Source: Mucispirillum schaedleri (lineage in GTDB: Bacteria; Chrysiogenota; Deferribacteres; Deferribacterales; Mucispirillaceae). From it: DNA of 64,000 nucleotides. The stretch lies in assembly GCA_949287985.1 (NCBI GenBank), contig CASEIN010000047.1:44131-108130 (forward strand), written 5' to 3'. Positions within the stretch are counted from its first letter, which is position 1, and the number at the start of each line of letters is the position of its first letter. Made by a program: the position numbers and the translations under genes. This document shows positions 44,274 to 52,877 of the stretch, one piece after another. The notes beneath the pieces were generated by a model that saw only the letters and a list, made by a program, of their open reading frames with translations, had not been told where the DNA came from and ran no database searches.

Positions 44274-45830
44274 ATGGTAAGCACTGAAATAAGAGAAAAA
44301 CAAATTCATTTTCATAGTCAAGATTTATATAATTCTGTAAAAATACCAGTGCGGGATTATTTGCTAGAATTGACACAGGATTTAGAACTTGCCGTTCTTC
44401 TTAATCAAATAATTTTTGCTAAAAAAGAAAAACTAACTTTGAATGATATAAAACGGCTGTCGTTAAATGAAAAAACAAAACAGACAATAAGAGTAAAGTT
44501 AGAAAAATTAATTGAATTAGGTCTAATTCGCAAATATAAAGGTAACAATTTAATATACAACCAAGATTTATATGAACCTACTGATAAAGTAATTTCTGAT
44601 AATCAGGATATATTAGCACTAATAGAGGGAATTGATTTAAAGTATGATTTACATTATCTTACAGCTGCTTTATTAAACAAATTTAGAACATATGCACTAT
44701 CAGGTGTTAATGAGATAAGGATATCTGCCAGCAAATTAAAATCAATGCTGGGTGTTAATAACAGTGAAAGTTCTATTCGTTTAATTTTAAAGCAGCTTAT
44801 AGCTGATGATTACTTATCTGCTGAGCTTGTTTATGGTGTTTATAACTATAAAATAAATGTATCTAAAATCACAAATAATTACAGTGCTGATGATATAAAC
44901 AGATTTACTGCTGATATATTTAGCATATATCAAGAATATTTAAAGCAGGTAAATATTTCTTTTTCTCAAACCCAGCTTAAAAGTCATAAAATGACTATTA
45001 AAAGAATGCTTAATGATGGCTATAATCCACTAGTTTTAAAGCATATCTTTTCTTTTATCACATTAAATTATTCTGATTTTAAAGAGTTTACAACACCAGC
45101 ATTAATAAAAAAATCTTATGATAAATTATGTAATCTTTCAAAAGCACTTTCAAAAAGAAAGGCAAAAAGATTTATATATAAGTTAAAAAATAACTTATTA
45201 GATAGTGATAATGCTAGTATAGATAAACCTAATCAGAATAAAGTAGTATCTGATATTGAAATTTGGGCAAAAGCACAAAATTATATAGATAGTTTACAAG
45301 GTGCATTACAAAAATGGTATTACTCTTCCATTGCTGGTGTAACTGATATTGATTTTGACGACTTTTATCAAGAGGCATTAAAAGTAGCTTATGAATATTT
45401 TAAAAAGAATTATGATAATGATAAATTTACTATATCAACAATTAAATATAGATTAAAAGATTATATGTATCAAAAAAGGTCATTAATAGATACATTTGAA
45501 AATAAAAACTCTATAATCAATTATGAGTATGAGTTTGATAATTTAGACTTATCTATATGCAAAGTTGAGGAAAAGCCGTTAGAGATTGATTTTGATAAAA
45601 ATGCAGGCATAAATAAGCTGCTTGATATTTTAGATGATAGAAGCAGGCTTATCATCAAGTATTACATAGGCTATGATGGACATAGCTTGACTTTTAAAGA
45701 AATAGGAAACAAATTAAACCTTTCAGAATCGCTTATTGCAAGAATATATAAAAAAGCGATTTTGTTTTTAAAAGAACATTTTCCACCAGATAAAGAACAG
45801 GAAATAAGGCATTTAATTTTAAATTCCTAA
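44274..45830 (+). CDS. Replication-initiator-like protein fused to a sigma-70-like module
   Basis: 518 residues. The N-terminal half has two winged-helix-like segments (about 25-100, LTLNDIKRLSLNEKTKQTIR...LIELGLIRKY; and 125-195, ISASKLKSMLG...LKQLIADDYLS), as in plasmid initiators. Residues 343-402 fit sigma region 2 (DIDFDDFYQEALKVAYEYF...DKFTISTIKYRLKDYM), and 450-502 fit region 4 (LDDRSRLIIKYYIGYDG...TFKEIGNKLNLSESLIARIYKKA). It stands where IncP plasmids have replication or control genes. It could be a sigma factor, an initiator or both; the family is not one I recognise. Flanked by hairpins and long direct repeats. Confidence 0.65.
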   Translation: MVSTEIREKQIHFHSQDLYNSVKIPVRDYLLELTQDLELAVLLNQIIFAKKEKLTLNDIKRLSLNEKTKQTIRVKLEKLIELGLIRKYKGNNLIYNQDLYEPTDKVISDNQDILALIEGIDLKYDLHYLTAALLNKFRTYALSGVNEIRISASKLKSMLGVNNSESSIRLILKQLIADDYLSAELVYGVYNYKINVSKITNNYSADDINRFTADIFSIYQEYLKQVNISFSQTQLKSHKMTIKRMLNDGYNPLVLKHIFSFITLNYSDFKEFTTPALIKKSYDKLCNLSKALSKRKAKRFIYKLKNNLLDSDNASIDKPNQNKVVSDIEIWAKAQNYIDSLQGALQKWYYSSIAGVTDIDFDDFYQEALKVAYEYFKKNYDNDKFTISTIKYRLKDYMYQKRSLIDTFENKNSIINYEYEFDNLDLSICKVEEKPLEIDFDKNAGINKLLDILDDRSRLIIKYYIGYDGHSLTFKEIGNKLNLSESLIARIYKKAILFLKEHFPPDKEQEIRHLILNS

Positions 45831-46173
45831 CCGCCGATGCAACACTAAACAGCTTAACCAGCATAACCAAAACACCTTAAACAATATAATACTATCTACT
45901 ATTAAATTAATTAAAAATTACAGTATATCAAGAAAATTTAAATTACAAATTTTATTCCCGGTATATTGTGTGGAAATTATGTAGAAAATTCATTGAAAAT
46001 TTAAAATAAATATTTTTTCTCTGGTGTATCTAACAAAAACACTCCGCAAAAATTCATACACTGATTACAATTTTTAATACAGTATTATAAGAATATATAA
46101 AGATAAAGGTATTTTATTATATTTTTAATGTTTTATAACGCCAAAGAAAAAAAAGAAGGAAGAATTTTAAAAT
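45831..46173. other. Non-coding A/T-rich stretch with an ACCGCCGAT copy
   Basis: No credible gene. It begins with AACCGCCGAT (45829-45838), overlapping the stop of the sigma-like gene and identical to the end of both long direct repeats. The remainder has runs of A/T and short imperfect repeats such as CTTAACCAGCATAACC. I see no tRNA, terminator or promoter of note. It might contribute to an origin. Confidence 0.5.
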
Positions 46174-46387
46174 TAAAAAAAAGAGTATATCACACATTCA
46201 AGTTTTATGTTGTATGCTAGTTACAATTATTTTTAATACTGCATATATGATTATTTGCTGGTAGATGTTTTTTAAAATGATATAGTAGATAATTTTAAAA
46301 ATTTAAATAATCTAAAAAAATATATAGAATAGTAGATAAATATTATTAATTTAAGCAGAGTAGAATTTTTGACCGCCGATTTTTTTT
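46174..46387. repeat. Long direct repeat, right copy
   Basis: Counterpart of 43184-43385, in the same orientation, with strongest identity over the first 120 bp and at the end (TTTAAGCAGAGTAGAA ... ACCGCCGATTTTT). It directly abuts the traL terminator. The 3-kb spacing and shared ends suggest either duplication around an inserted block or two functional copies of a cis-acting site or small RNA. Confidence 0.85.
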
Positions 46388-46415
46388 AAAAAAAGAAGGC
46401 TTAAAGTAAGCCCTC
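46388..46415 (-). terminator. Terminator of the traL operon
   Basis: Minus strand stem GAGGGCTTA (46415-46407) and TAAGCCTTC (46403-46395), one mismatch, 3-nt loop, followed by seven T (46394-46388). It lies 26 nt after the traL stop. Confidence 0.85.
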
Positions 46416-46440
46416 TTGATTGTTGATTGAATTTAATCTA

Positions 46441-47226
46441 TTATTCATATTCATCAAAAATATCGCTAATATTATCTAATAAAGCAAATATTTCTTTTTG
46501 CACTTTATTATATCTGTGTCTTGAAGCAATATTTACAGATGAAGATACTATCATTTCAGATAATGTTCTATTTTTTGCAAGCATATCAGAAATATCTTTT
46601 CCATAGGTATCACTTGTATATATTGGAATTTTGATTACTGTAAATATTCTTGATTTATTTTTTTTGTATTCATCCATATCTTGAAAATGCTTACCAGCCT
46701 GCTCAATATTGCCTAAATAAGAGTTTAACCACACCACAATCATTACATTGTCTTGATTAAATTTTTCACATATCATATTTAACCCTGCCAGCGTATGAGC
46801 TAGTCCTTCACCACCAGCTATTACTACATGTATAAAAACATTACCTGTATAGCTGTTTTCTTCTGATGTAAGTAAATCTACCATATCATTTTCAATTGCA
46901 TAAGCAATTAGTGGCACGAATGAGCTGGCACCATTATCTATAATAATATTTGATTTATCACTGTTTATTATTTTTTCAATCAAAGCATCCCAACCACGAG
47001 GCATTATTTGGTTATTTTCCATAATATTTAGGGCTTCCACATTTAAAGCCTTAAAACTGGCAAAACTGGCATTTACTTGGTCAGTATCTATTGCAAGATA
47101 CTCTTTTTGCAGGCGGTCTTTTAAATATTGTGTAATAAAGGATGCACAAGTTGTTTTTCCTACACCACCTTTTCCCTGCAAAATAAAGTGAAAGTTTTTT
47201 AATTTTCTGTTTTCTGTTTCAGACAT
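46441..47226 (-). CDS. traL: TraL-like conjugation ATPase (P-loop, KGGVGKT)
   Basis: 261 residues. The deviant Walker A FILQGKGGVGKTTCAS is at 14-27, followed by AIDTDQVNASFASFKALNVEALNIM and IIDNGASSFVPL, nearly the wording of RP4 TraL (GKGGVGKS, IDTDPVNATFAGYKALGVERLNIM, VIDNGASSFVPL as I recall). It is therefore the Tra1 accessory ATPase, not the partition ParA it superficially resembles. AAGGAG lies six nt before the ATG. It is downstream of the traK-like gene (16-nt gap) and reads away from oriT, as in RP4. Confidence 0.88.
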   Translation of the reverse strand: MSETENRKLKNFHFILQGKGGVGKTTCASFITQYLKDRLQKEYLAIDTDQVNASFASFKALNVEALNIMENNQIMPRGWDALIEKIINSDKSNIIIDNGASSFVPLIAYAIENDMVDLLTSEENSYTGNVFIHVVIAGGEGLAHTLAGLNMICEKFNQDNVMIVVWLNSYLGNIEQAGKHFQDMDEYKKNKSRIFTVIKIPIYTSDTYGKDISDMLAKNRTLSEMIVSSSVNIASRHRYNKVQKEIFALLDNISDIFDEYE

Positions 47227-47242
47227 AGTCTACTCCTTATAT

Positions 47243-47758
47243 TTATTGTTTTATACTTGGTGTCCAAATAAATTTTTCTTGATTTTTCTGAACATCAATA
47301 ATTTTTTCTTCACTATTTTTTATAGCCAGCAGCCTTTCTTTTCTAGATTTTTTTGGCTTTTCCGAATTAGAGCTATTATTTGCCTTTCCATCAACTAGAA
47401 TATCTTTTTTAATTTCTTCTTGTTCTTGTGCTGGTTGCTCATGTTTTGAAATTTCAGCCGCTAAAATTTTTGGCTGTTCTGTAATAAGTATTTCTTTTTT
47501 TTCTTTTGGTGTAATATCTTTTAATTCTTGGTTATAAATATATTTTGTTTTAAATTCTGAAAGGATTTGGCAAAATCTTACATAGTCTATATTAATGTTA
47601 GATATCTCTTTAAATGTTTCAAATATGTCTTTATACCTTGCTTTACTATGTAAAAGTTTTAGTATGTCTTGTTTATTATTTTCTAAAAAATTTCTTAAAA
47701 TGACATATTTGTTTTTGCTAATAACTTTCCTAAATAAATCACTATCATTATTATTCAT
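47243..47758 (-). CDS. traK: TraK-like oriT accessory protein
   Basis: 171 residues from the ATG at 47758. The frame is open to 47974, but the extra 72 codons are low-complexity Phe/Ile/Lys translation of A/T-rich DNA overlapping oriT, so they are rejected. The protein is charged, with a helical N-terminus (residues 1-90), an Ala/Glu/Pro linker and a basic end (PKKSRKERLLAIKN). Position between traL and oriT and its basic character match RP4 TraK, which wraps oriT DNA. Sequence similarity is too weak for me to be certain. A near-KorB site lies inside (47453-47465). Confidence 0.6.
   Translation of the reverse strand: MNNNDSDLFRKVISKNKYVILRNFLENNKQDILKLLHSKARYKDIFETFKEISNINIDYVRFCQILSEFKTKYIYNQELKDITPKEKKEILITEQPKILAAEISKHEQPAQEQEEIKKDILVDGKANNSSNSEKPKKSRKERLLAIKNSEEKIIDVQKNQEKFIWTPSIKQ
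47453..47465. promoter_or_regulatory. Degenerate KorB-type site inside traK-like gene
   Basis: TTCAGCCGCTAAA differs by one base from the IncP KorB operator TTTAGCSGCTAAA. It lies within coding sequence, so it may be a distal KorB site or chance. Confidence 0.4.
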
Positions 47759-47927
47759 ATCTACACCGTTATTCAGTTTATATCTGTATATACTAATGAG
47801 AAATGAACTTTTTTGATTGATATACTTAACTAATATAATTTTATAAATTTTTATAAAAAAATATAAAAAATAATAAAATAAATTATAAAAAAATTTAATT
47901 TTATGAAATTTTATAAAATTAAAATTA

Positions 47928-47959
47928 CAGGCAAGATGTGTGAATGTATATACATTCAC
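47928..47959 (-). other. oriT: Origin of transfer (oriT) with nic site
   Basis: A perfect 20-bp palindrome GTGAATGTAT/ATACATTCAC (47940-47959) is followed on the minus strand by ACATCTTG|CC. CATCTTGC (47938-47931) fits the P-type nic consensus YATCYTG|Y, and TTCACACATCTTGCCTG agrees at 13 of 17 positions with the RP4 nic region as I remember it (TTCACCTATCCTGCCCG). The cut would be between 47932 and 47931. It lies between divergent traK-like and traJ genes, exactly as in RP4. The palindrome would be the TraJ binding site. The A/T-rich stretch 47800-47925 beside it would suit melting. Confidence 0.8.
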
Positions 47960-48030
47960 TAAAATAATTCGCATAAATGCTCTAATTTTATCTTGGTTCT
48001 TTGAAAAGAACGAAAGGAGGATATCACTCT

Positions 48031-48381
48031 ATGAGTGAAGACTTTAAAAATAAAAAATTTATTTTTAGATTGTCAGAAAAAGACAGGCTTTTATTTGAAA
48101 AAAACTTTTTTCTTTCTGGTGTTAATTCAAAAGCGGAATATATCCGCAGACTTATCATTAACTATGAAGTGCCATCAAAATTAGATGTTGCACACATTAA
48201 TGAATTAAGAGGGCTTGCAGGTTTACTTGGTAAAAATACTGGTCTTTTAAAACTCCATATCTCATCTCTTGATGATATATCAAAAAAAAGAATTGATATG
48301 ATTATCAATGATAATGAAAAACTGAAAAAAGAAATTAAAGGTATTATTTCAAATTTAAAAAATGATTTGGGTGTTAAATGA
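48031..48381 (+). CDS. traJ: TraJ/MobC-like relaxosome protein
   Basis: 116 residues from the ATG at 48031 (AAAGGAGG ten nt upstream); a TTG at 48001 would add ten residues without support. An N-terminal ribbon-helix-helix-like segment (FIFRLSEKDRLLFEKNFFLSG...SKAEYIRRLI) should bind the oriT palindrome, and the middle (LAGLLGKNTGLLKLHISSL) resembles the MobC family. Such proteins load the relaxase. Overlaps traI by 4 nt and lies just right of nic. Confidence 0.8.
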   Translation: MSEDFKNKKFIFRLSEKDRLLFEKNFFLSGVNSKAEYIRRLIINYEVPSKLDVAHINELRGLAGLLGKNTGLLKLHISSLDDISKKRIDMIINDNEKLKKEIKGIISNLKNDLGVK

Positions 48382-50339
48382 TAGTAAAAGTGGCAAAATT
48401 AGATAAATCTATCAAATCATCTTTTAAAAGATTGACAGAATATATAACTAATGAGCAAGTGGAATCGGATATAAATATTCGCAATGTTGGTGCTTGGATA
48501 GAGCCTGATGATATTTATGATATGAATGATTTAGATTTATTTATTGAAGATGTAGAATCAGTGCAGTCAATGAGTAATGCAAAATCAGACAAAACATATC
48601 ATTTAATAGTTTCTTTTGGTGTAGAAGAACGACCAGATATTGAAACTTTAAAAAATATTTCTAATGAATTTATAGAAAGTTTAGGTTTTAAAGACCACCA
48701 AAGATTAAGTGTTATTCATGATGATACAGATAACCTGCATATGCATATAGCAATAAATAAAATAAACCCAGAAAAATATACCATTCATGAGCCTTATTAT
48801 CCATATAAAACTTTATCAAAAAAAGCTAAAGAACTAGAAATCAAATATAATCTAAATCAAACACATTCTAATGAAAAATCCAATGAGAATACCTGCTCTG
48901 CTGCTAATGATATTGACAGTAGACCTACACAGATAAGTTTTAAAAGTTATGTAGAGAGTATTGATTTATCAGATTGTAAATCATGGCAGGATTTACATGA
49001 TAAGTTAAAAGAAAATGGTATTGAGTATAGAAAATATGGCAGTGGTGCAGTATTTAAAAATTTAACAGATGATAAAATAAATATAAAGGCAAGTGCAGTT
49101 AAAAGGGAATATTCTTTAAATTCACTTGAAAAAAAGTATGGTAAATTTGAACCGTCAAAATCTTTAAATAATATTCAAAATTCATATCAAAGGTATCAAG
49201 ATTTATCTTTAAAAGAGCAGTATGACTTTATAAATACAAGTAGAAAAATAAAGTCAAAGCAGGAAAGGCAGGTTGTTAAAAATGAATACATGGATGCTGC
49301 TAAATATTCTGGTGATATAATAGATAATTTAAGCAGAATGACTGGTAGTAGTGAGCTTGATAGAATATTAATCAAAATGAATAAAAAAGCTATAGCAAAA
49401 GCAAAACTTAAAAAATTAAGAGAAGAGCGAAAAAAAGAAATAAAAAAAATAAATGATAGATACAAATATTACACTTATGATGCTTGGCTACAGCAGCAGG
49501 CACTAACTAATGAAAAAGCAGAACTTGTTTTAAATAAAAGAAAAGAAAGCCGTATCAATTATATTAAAGGTGATTTTAAAGAACTTAAAAACAGTGCTTT
49601 AAAAATAACAAAAAACGGCACATATATTTTAAATAATAAGCTGAAAGCTACAAGCAATTCAATTTTTCTAACATCAAAATATAATAATATCAAAAAAGCT
49701 GTTGAAATATTAAAAGCTAATAACATTACACCAGATACATTAAATGGAACAGATGAGTTTAAAAATAAAGTAATAGATATTATAGCGACTCATAATATTG
49801 ATATTACTTTTAAAGATAAAGAGCTAAATGAAAAAATTTTAGCTGCTAAAATTTTAAAGCAGGATAACCTTATTTCATATATTAATGAAAGGAATAGTAA
49901 AATAGTAAATTTTGCTAAATTTGATGGTAAAGAACAGGAATATATTTATCAAGGATATGAAAAATATAATGATAAATTTTTAATAAAATTTAAATCAAAT
50001 ATTAGCAATACAGTATATATTAAAGAGCCAGTGAAAGAAGATTATACTTTATTAAAGCAGTATAAAAAAGGCGATACTGTATCTGTTAATACTCCAATAA
50101 AAGATAGCTATGATATAGAATCTTTTATTGAAAATAAAGAACAGACTAAAATTACTTTTAAAGAACTATCAAACCTTGATAACTCATATAACAGAATATC
50201 CACCAAAGAATATAATGGTCAAAAATTCTATTTATACAAAAAAGATAACGATAATAGTATTTATGTATCAAAAACATATCTAGTAAAAGAAAAAGAACAA
50301 CAAAAGACAAATGATAAAAATAAAGGAATAGAGAGGTAA
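48378..50339 (+). CDS. traI: TraI-like relaxase (MOBP)
   Basis: 653 residues. The relaxase nicks oriT and pilots the DNA strand into the recipient. The start MIVKVAKLDKSIKSSFKRL is followed by Tyr22 in EYITNEQ, the same position and motif as the nucleophile of RP4 TraI (Y22, KYITDEQ). Motif III HDDTDNLHMHI (114-124) supplies the metal-binding histidines. The C-terminal 350 residues are Lys-rich and helical, less conserved. The last residues, KNKGIER, recur at the end of the VapD protein. The frame contains TTTAGCTGCTAAA at 49838. Confidence 0.93.
   Translation: MIVKVAKLDKSIKSSFKRLTEYITNEQVESDINIRNVGAWIEPDDIYDMNDLDLFIEDVESVQSMSNAKSDKTYHLIVSFGVEERPDIETLKNISNEFIESLGFKDHQRLSVIHDDTDNLHMHIAINKINPEKYTIHEPYYPYKTLSKKAKELEIKYNLNQTHSNEKSNENTCSAANDIDSRPTQISFKSYVESIDLSDCKSWQDLHDKLKENGIEYRKYGSGAVFKNLTDDKINIKASAVKREYSLNSLEKKYGKFEPSKSLNNIQNSYQRYQDLSLKEQYDFINTSRKIKSKQERQVVKNEYMDAAKYSGDIIDNLSRMTGSSELDRILIKMNKKAIAKAKLKKLREERKKEIKKINDRYKYYTYDAWLQQQALTNEKAELVLNKRKESRINYIKGDFKELKNSALKITKNGTYILNNKLKATSNSIFLTSKYNNIKKAVEILKANNITPDTLNGTDEFKNKVIDIIATHNIDITFKDKELNEKILAAKILKQDNLISYINERNSKIVNFAKFDGKEQEYIYQGYEKYNDKFLIKFKSNISNTVYIKEPVKEDYTLLKQYKKGDTVSVNTPIKDSYDIESFIENKEQTKITFKELSNLDNSYNRISTKEYNGQKFYLYKKDNDNSIYVSKTYLVKEKEQQKTNDKNKGIER
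49838..49850. promoter_or_regulatory. KorB-like palindrome inside traI
   Basis: TTTAGCTGCTAAA matches the KorB operator except for the central base (T instead of G/C), with flanking symmetry extending to AAAATTTT on both sides. It lies inside coding sequence; function uncertain. Confidence 0.4.
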
Positions 50340-50342
50340 TGT

Positions 50343-52241
50343 ATGAAAACATTTACAGGATTATTTGTATTTTTTGGTTCAATTATTTTATATTTTCAAG
50401 CTGTTACAATATATATTGTCTACCAGCTAAAAGGGATAATTGAATACAATCATTTTTGGAAATCTATTGATTGGCTATTTAAAACACATGGCACAGCAGG
50501 TTATGAGTTAGTAAATAAATCATTTTTTTACATGCTGCCAGTGCTGTGTTTTGGTGTAGTATTAACAGCATTAATTATTAATCGTGGTAAATCAAAAGCT
50601 AATAAGACACTGCATGGTTCAGCTAGATGGGCAGATATTAATGATATAAAACAGATGGGCTTATTATCTAATGAGGGTGTAATTGTTGGTGCTTTTGAGG
50701 AAAAAAGATTTTTAAGAAAACCAAAAAAATATACTTTAATTCATAATGGACCAGAGCATATATTAACATATGCTCCTACTCGTTCAGGTAAAGGTGTTGG
50801 CTTAATTGTGCCATCTCTTGTTAATTGGAAACATTCGCTGGTTGCAACAGATATTAAAGGTGAATTATGGGCTATGACGGCAGGTTACAGACATAATGAA
50901 TTAAATAATAAAGTTCTTAAATTTGAACCAGCGGTAGAAAAATCTGTAAAGTGGAATCCATTACTTGAAATAAAAAAGGGAGATAATGAAGTATCAGATG
51001 CTCAAAGTATAGCACTTTTAATTGTAGACCCTATGGGTAAAGGGCTTGATGACCACTGGGTAAAAACTGCTTATTCTCTTTTAACTGGTTGTATTCTTTA
51101 TCTTATTAACGATAAAGAAAAACAAGAAAAAGGGCAGGTCAGCCTTTCATATCTTGATAGAATGCTTTCAGACCCTGAATTGCCACTACAAAACCTGTGG
51201 GAAGCTATGAGTAAATCTGATAATCAAGTAGCTAGACAGGTAGGGCAGGACATGAAGGATAAGCCAGAAAATGAAGCAGGAAGTATTGTATCAACAGCAA
51301 AATCAGAGCTGGCACTATACAGAGACCCAATAGTTGCTGCAAATACAAATACTTCTGATTTTTCTGTATATGATATTATGAATAGCGATACACCAGTATC
51401 TTTATATATTGTGGTTCAACCATCAGACCAAACAAGAATAAGCCCACTATTTAGATTGTTAGTTAATATGCTTATAAGAAAGAATGTATCGGAATTTAGA
51501 TTTTTTCAAAGTGAAAATTTTAAAGATTATTCTATTCTTGAAAAGGCAGGTAGATTTCTACAAGGTAAAGATACAAAAAAATATAATGCTATTCGTGGTG
51601 CTGGTAGCTATAAACATAGAATGCTTTTAATGTTAGATGAATTTCCATCTTTGGGGAAAATGGATGAAGTGCAGAAAGCATTAGCATATATGGCAGGTTA
51701 TGGTATTAAAGGATATTTAATAGTGCAGGATTTAGCACAGCTGCAAGATAAATATGGTAAAAATGAGAGTATAACTTCTAACTGCCATATACAAAATGCA
51801 TATGCACCAAATAAACACGAAACAGCAGAATATTTATCTAAAATGACAGGTGAAACTACTATTGTAGATGAACAAATATCAGTATCATCAAGTGGTGGTT
51901 TATTGAGTAATAAAAATTATTCAAAAAGCTATCAACACACAAAAAGAAATCTTTTAACTCCTGATGAGTGTATGCGATTAAGAGGTGCGGATAAAAATGC
52001 CAAAGGTGAAATCACAAGGGCAGGTGATATGCTTATATTTGTTGCTGGTTATCCTGCAATTAAAGGTGTTCAAGCTTTATATTTTCAAGACCCTGTATTT
52101 TCTTATCGTGCTAGTATTCCAGCACCAAAAGAATCTGATAAAATAGGAGTGCTTGATAAGCTTAAACCAAAAAATTTAAAAAAAGAAGAAGTGCAGGAAC
52201 AAGAAAATGAAAAAATATCAGATACTGATAAGGCTGATTAA
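50343..52241 (+). CDS. traG: TraG/VirD4-type coupling protein
   Basis: 632 residues. The coupling ATPase brings the relaxosome to the type IV secretion channel. Two N-terminal membrane helices (about 5-27 and 61-80), HGSARWAD, Walker A TYAPTRSGKGVG (142-153), Walker B MLLMLDEFPSLGKM (427-440) and the EYLSKMTGETT C-terminal block are all family features. Ribosome binding site GAGG overlaps the traI stop. Its 3' end overlaps traF by 35 nt. Confidence 0.95.
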   Translation: MKTFTGLFVFFGSIILYFQAVTIYIVYQLKGIIEYNHFWKSIDWLFKTHGTAGYELVNKSFFYMLPVLCFGVVLTALIINRGKSKANKTLHGSARWADINDIKQMGLLSNEGVIVGAFEEKRFLRKPKKYTLIHNGPEHILTYAPTRSGKGVGLIVPSLVNWKHSLVATDIKGELWAMTAGYRHNELNNKVLKFEPAVEKSVKWNPLLEIKKGDNEVSDAQSIALLIVDPMGKGLDDHWVKTAYSLLTGCILYLINDKEKQEKGQVSLSYLDRMLSDPELPLQNLWEAMSKSDNQVARQVGQDMKDKPENEAGSIVSTAKSELALYRDPIVAANTNTSDFSVYDIMNSDTPVSLYIVVQPSDQTRISPLFRLLVNMLIRKNVSEFRFFQSENFKDYSILEKAGRFLQGKDTKKYNAIRGAGSYKHRMLLMLDEFPSLGKMDEVQKALAYMAGYGIKGYLIVQDLAQLQDKYGKNESITSNCHIQNAYAPNKHETAEYLSKMTGETTIVDEQISVSSSGGLLSNKNYSKSYQHTKRNLLTPDECMRLRGADKNAKGEITRAGDMLIFVAGYPAIKGVQALYFQDPVFSYRASIPAPKESDKIGVLDKLKPKNLKKEEVQEQENEKISDTDKAD

Positions 52242-52734
52242 ATATCTTTTATTTATTGGAGTATTAATATTAATTTTAAATATAGCTTTCTCTTTTTTTA
52301 CAATAAATTACTCAAATTCTTTTCCTGTTGGATTATATTTCAACAGGAATTTTAAAGATATAGAAAGGGGAAAGTTATACATTTTCTGCCCTGAATATAA
52401 TGAATATATGAAATTTGCAGAACAAAATGGATTCTGGCTTGGACTTGATAAATCTTGCGGTAGAACACCAAAATATTTAAAAAAAGCATTAGGTTTACCC
52501 TATGATAAAGTTATTATTAAAGATAATGGTGTATATATTAATGGGCAATTAATATTAAATACTGAAATCATTTTAAAAAATAAAGCATATAATAAAGATA
52601 TTGAATTTATTTTGGAAGCTGATGAATACTTTATGTTATCAGATTATAATAAATATTCTTATGATAGCAGGTATTTTGGAATAGTTAGTAAAAACCAGAT
52701 AAAAAAAGAAGTAAGACTAATTATTAATTTATAA
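52207..52734 (+). CDS. traF: TraF-like S26 signal peptidase
   Basis: 175 residues with one N-terminal membrane helix (about 11-32). Ser38 in SNSFPVGLYF matches the catalytic Ser of RP4 TraF, and a Lys around 89-93 (RTPKYLKKALGLP) the general base. The C-terminal SDYNKYSYDSRYFGIV is the S26/TraF signature (SDxNxxSxDSRYFG). RP4 TraF cyclises the TrbC pilin, so a TrbC-type pilin is expected outside the window. Overlaps traG; a terminator follows. Confidence 0.9.
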   Translation: MKKYQILIRLIKYLLFIGVLILILNIAFSFFTINYSNSFPVGLYFNRNFKDIERGKLYIFCPEYNEYMKFAEQNGFWLGLDKSCGRTPKYLKKALGLPYDKVIIKDNGVYINGQLILNTEIILKNKAYNKDIEFILEADEYFMLSDYNKYSYDSRYFGIVSKNQIKKEVRLIINL

Positions 52735-52755
52735 TAATTTAAAAGTTATTTTATT

Positions 52756-52791
52756 ATAGTAGTGATATGAAAGTATCCCTACTATTTTTTT
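52756..52791 (+). terminator. Terminator after traF
   Basis: ATAGTAG-T-GATA (52756-52767) pairs with TATC-C-CTACTAT (52774-52785), one internal mismatch, followed by a T-run to 52791. It closes the traJ-traI-traG-traF unit and separates it from the KorB-controlled topoisomerase gene. Confidence 0.75.
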
Positions 52792-52844
52792 CTAAAAATT
52801 AGTTCAGTTCGCATCCGTATAAATTATTAAAAAATGCTGCTAAA

Positions 52845-52865
52845 AAATTTTAGCCGCTAAAATTT
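52845..52865. promoter_or_regulatory. KorB-type operator upstream of topoisomerase III
   Basis: Core TTTAGCCGCTAAA (52849-52861) is a perfect match to the IncP KorB operator TTTAGCSGCTAAA, within a 21-bp palindrome. It ends 12 nt before the start codon, so a bound protein would block the promoter or leader. Confidence 0.85.
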
Positions 52866-52877
52866 ATGGAGTGAACT

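Noticed and set aside
46441..47226. Plasmid partition protein ParA
   Set aside because: Motifs beyond the P-loop (VNASFASFKAL, DNGASSFVPL) and position beside oriT match TraL.
47759..47974. Longer N-terminus of the traK-like gene
   Set aside because: It would translate A/T-rich oriT sequence into low-complexity Phe/Ile/Lys; the ATG at 47758 begins a normal protein.
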